Source: Oscillospiraceae bacterium
Lineage (GTDB): Bacteria; Bacillota; Clostridia; Oscillospirales; Ruminococcaceae
DNA length: 6,570 nt
Direction: 5' to 3'
Assembly: GCA_003453215.1 (NCBI GenBank)
Contig: DMMB01000032.1
Span: 1 to 6,570 of the forward strand
Under the pieces are notes generated by a model. That model was given only the letters and a program-made list of their open reading frames with translations, made no database searches and was not told the DNA's origin. Made by a program: the position numbers and the translations under genes. Shown here piece after piece: positions 5,096 through 6,570 of this stretch. Every line of letters starts with the position of its first letter. The first letter of the stretch is position 1.

Positions 5096-6427
5096 TTATA
5101 TGACCTTTTTCTTCAGCCAGCGGCCGCTCAGGTACCGCGGCAGGTAAAAGGCAATGCGGATGAGCCAGTCTGCCACGATGGCAATCCACACGCCCATAAT
5201 GCCCCACCCGAAGGAAACAAACAGATGGCTGCACAGAATGCGCCCCAACCACATTCCGGTCATCGCGCCGATCAGGCAGAACCGCACATCGCCCGCCGCC
5301 CGCAGGCAGGGGGTAATGGTAAAGGCCAGCGGGTACAGTGTCACCACAATGCAGAAGTAGAACCGCAGCAGCTGCAGGGCAATCTGTGTGGTTTCCGGTG
5401 TCAGCTTAAACAGCGAAAGAATGGGATTCGCAAAAAGCAGCGTCCCGCCCGCTGTAATAAAGAGACAAATGTATGCCAGTCCCACCAGCCACCGGGTGTA
5501 GTATTTGGCGTCCTCGGTTTTGCCGGCGCCCAGGCATTGCCCCACTATGGGCACCGCCGCCAGATGAATGGCCGAAGTTGGAATGAGAATAATGCTCTGC
5601 AGCGTGTTCATCACGGCATTGGCGGTAATCGCGCTGGTTACCAGGGTGGAAACCAAACTTGCCACCAGCAGTTTGCCAATATTAAAGGCGGCACTTTCCA
5701 GCCCGCTGGGGATACCAATGTGTAAAATCCGCCCGAACATCTCCTTTTGAAACCGCAGGTCACGCAGGGAGCGGATCCCCACTTGGCAATCCGGCCGCAG
5801 CAGCTTATACATCATAATAACGGCCCCCAGGATGCGGGAAGCCAAGGTAGCCAGTCCGGCTCCCAATACTTCCAGCCCAAAGCCATAAATCAGAATGGCG
5901 TTGCCGATGAGGTTCAGTATATTGGCCGCGGTGCTTACCGTCATCGAAAGTTTGGAATTCCCGACCGCCCGGAAAACGCTGGCCCCGACATTATACAGCG
6001 CCAGAAAGGGGTAGCTTATAATGGAAATAGTAAAATAGGTGCGGGCATAAGCCATCACCTGCGGTTCTATCTGCCCAAACAGCAGCACCAGCAGCTCATC
6101 GCGGAACAGCATAAACAGCACCGAGATCATCAGCGAAAAGCCCACCAGCAGCAGGCAGAGCTGCCCTACGCTGCGCCGGGCATTTTCTTCCTCCCCCCGG
6201 CCAATGTACTGCGCCAGTACCACTCCGCCGCCGGTGGCCAGTGCCGGGAATAGCCACAGGAACACCGCATTTACCGAATCAATCAGCGATACGCCGGAAA
6301 CAGCGGCTTCGCTGCAGCTGGCTACCATGACGGTATCTGCCATGCCAATGGTCATCGCCAAAGCCTGTTCGATCATCAGCGGCACCAGCAGCCGCCGCAG
6401 GTCTTTTCGGCTGAACATTCTCTCCAA
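5096..6427 (-). CDS. MATE-family multidrug/Na+ (or H+) antiporter
   Basis: This protein of about 443 aa is a polytopic exporter of the MATE superfamily, which expels cationic drugs or metabolites in exchange for Na+ or H+ across the cytoplasmic membrane. It opens with the typical MFSRKDLRRLLVPLMIEQ and the helix-1/2 block GMADTVMVASCSEAAVSGVSL. The FLWLFPALATGGGVVLAQYIGRGEEENARRSVGQ block follows. The second bundle begins near FGRILHIGIPSGLESAAFNIGKLLVASLVS and contains AAVPIVGQCLGAGKTEDAKYYT, the symmetry counterpart of the first block, so about 12 helices are expected. Start choice: AAGGAG (6437-6442, minus strand) is 9 nt from a TTG at 6427 and 18 nt from the ATG at 6418. I favour TTG, with the ATG (440 aa) as the alternative. 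A TTG at 6454 lies almost at the predicted transcript start without a ribosome binding site. Substrate is unknown. Confidence 0.93.
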   Translation of the reverse strand: MERMFSRKDLRRLLVPLMIEQALAMTIGMADTVMVASCSEAAVSGVSLIDSVNAVFLWLFPALATGGGVVLAQYIGRGEEENARRSVGQLCLLLVGFSLMISVLFMLFRDELLVLLFGQIEPQVMAYARTYFTISIISYPFLALYNVGASVFRAVGNSKLSMTVSTAANILNLIGNAILIYGFGLEVLGAGLATLASRILGAVIMMYKLLRPDCQVGIRSLRDLRFQKEMFGRILHIGIPSGLESAAFNIGKLLVASLVSTLVTSAITANAVMNTLQSIILIPTSAIHLAAVPIVGQCLGAGKTEDAKYYTRWLVGLAYICLFITAGGTLLFANPILSLFKLTPETTQIALQLLRFYFCIVVTLYPLAFTITPCLRAAGDVRFCLIGAMTGMWLGRILCSHLFVSFGWGIMGVWIAIVADWLIRIAFYLPRYLSGRWLKKKVI

Positions 6428-6436
6428 TTTTCCTGT

Positions 6437-6442
6437 CTCCTT
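6437..6442 (-). promoter_or_regulatory. Ribosome binding site deciding the MATE start
   Basis: The minus strand reads AAAAGGAG at 6444-6437. Its spacing of 9 nt to TTG (6427-6425) matches the 5-10 nt used by the other genes here. The conserved-looking ATG at 6418-6416 would have 18 nt, or only 3 nt from a secondary GGAG at 6425-6422. Confidence 0.6.
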
Positions 6443-6469
6443 TTCTCTCTGCAAAAATTACGAGCTTTT

Positions 6470-6498
6470 ATTGTAGCACGCCCACCCCCTAATTGCAA
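6470..6498 (-). promoter_or_regulatory. Promoter of the MATE exporter gene
   Basis: Read on the minus strand, TTGCAA (6498-6493) is followed after 17 nt by TACAAT (6475-6470). A TGC directly before the -10 makes it an extended -10 promoter. Each hexamer fits the sigma-A consensus well (4/6 and 5/6). Transcription would start near 6463, giving a 5' leader of about 36 nt. No operator-like palindrome is evident. Confidence 0.75.
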
Positions 6499-6510
6499 TT
6501 CCGAATTTCA

Positions 6511-6570
6511 GCAGGGCGGGGCAGGGCCGCAGGCCCCGCCGCCCTCCGGGCGGCTTTGCGGGCTTCGCCC
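6511..6570. repeat. GC-rich palindrome cluster, possible intergenic repeat, cut by the window edge
   Basis: Three consecutive hairpins can be read: GGCGGGGC (6515-6522) with GCCCCGCC (6533-6540); GCCGCCC (6538-6544) with GGGCGGC (6548-6554) around TCC; and GGGC (6560-6563) with GCCC (6567-6570) around TTC, which probably continues past the edge. The first two overlap by three bases. There is no coding potential and no U-run on either strand. It could be a REP-like dispersed element or the strong structured end of a neighbouring transcription unit. Confidence 0.5.

Noticed and set aside
5225..5725. Plus-strand open frames across the MATE gene
   Set aside because: They are shadows of a clear MATE coding sequence on the minus strand and lack conserved motifs.

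Overview
The window looks like a moderately GC-rich chromosomal segment of an anaerobic Firmicute, most likely a gut clostridium of the Oscillospiraceae/Ruminococcaceae type. This is inferred from strong AGGAG-type ribosome binding sites before every gene, the protein sequence flavour, and the gene content (t6A operon, YcxB-like protein, Firmicute-style MATE exporter). No rRNA, tRNA, insertion sequence or CRISPR array is visible.

Bases 1-1781 hold a tight co-directional cluster: rimI (ribosomal-protein/N-terminal acetyltransferase), an unrecognised 75-aa small membrane protein, and tsaD (t6A37 tRNA modification). The usual partner tsaB probably ends just left of the window, but it is not visible. 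A 161-bp gap with a perfect TATAAT and a short leader hairpin then leads into the GTP-type phosphoenolpyruvate carboxykinase gene (1943-3724), which interconverts PEP and oxaloacetate. It is closed by a strong hairpin.

Bases 3806-4321 encode a two-helix membrane protein with a YcxB-like C-terminal domain. Bases 4503-5030 encode a four-helix membrane protein made of two DUF2798-like halves. The gap between these two genes is the most interesting non-coding stretch: an extended -10 promoter, a leader of about 124 nt, and a complete intrinsic terminator hairpin with a U-run placed before the DUF2798 start codon. An upstream leader segment (4396-4402) can pair perfectly with the terminator's 3' arm. 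That is the layout of a transcription attenuator or riboswitch-type leader, or of a small RNA of about 100 nt.

A bidirectional terminator (5047-5076) separates this gene from a convergent MATE-family multidrug/Na+ exporter on the minus strand (5096-6427). The exporter has its own good promoter at 6470-6498. The right edge (6511-6570) is a cluster of very GC-rich palindromes resembling an intergenic repeat that continues beyond the window.

The genes are mostly housekeeping or membrane functions. I see no defence system, biosynthetic cluster or phage module here.
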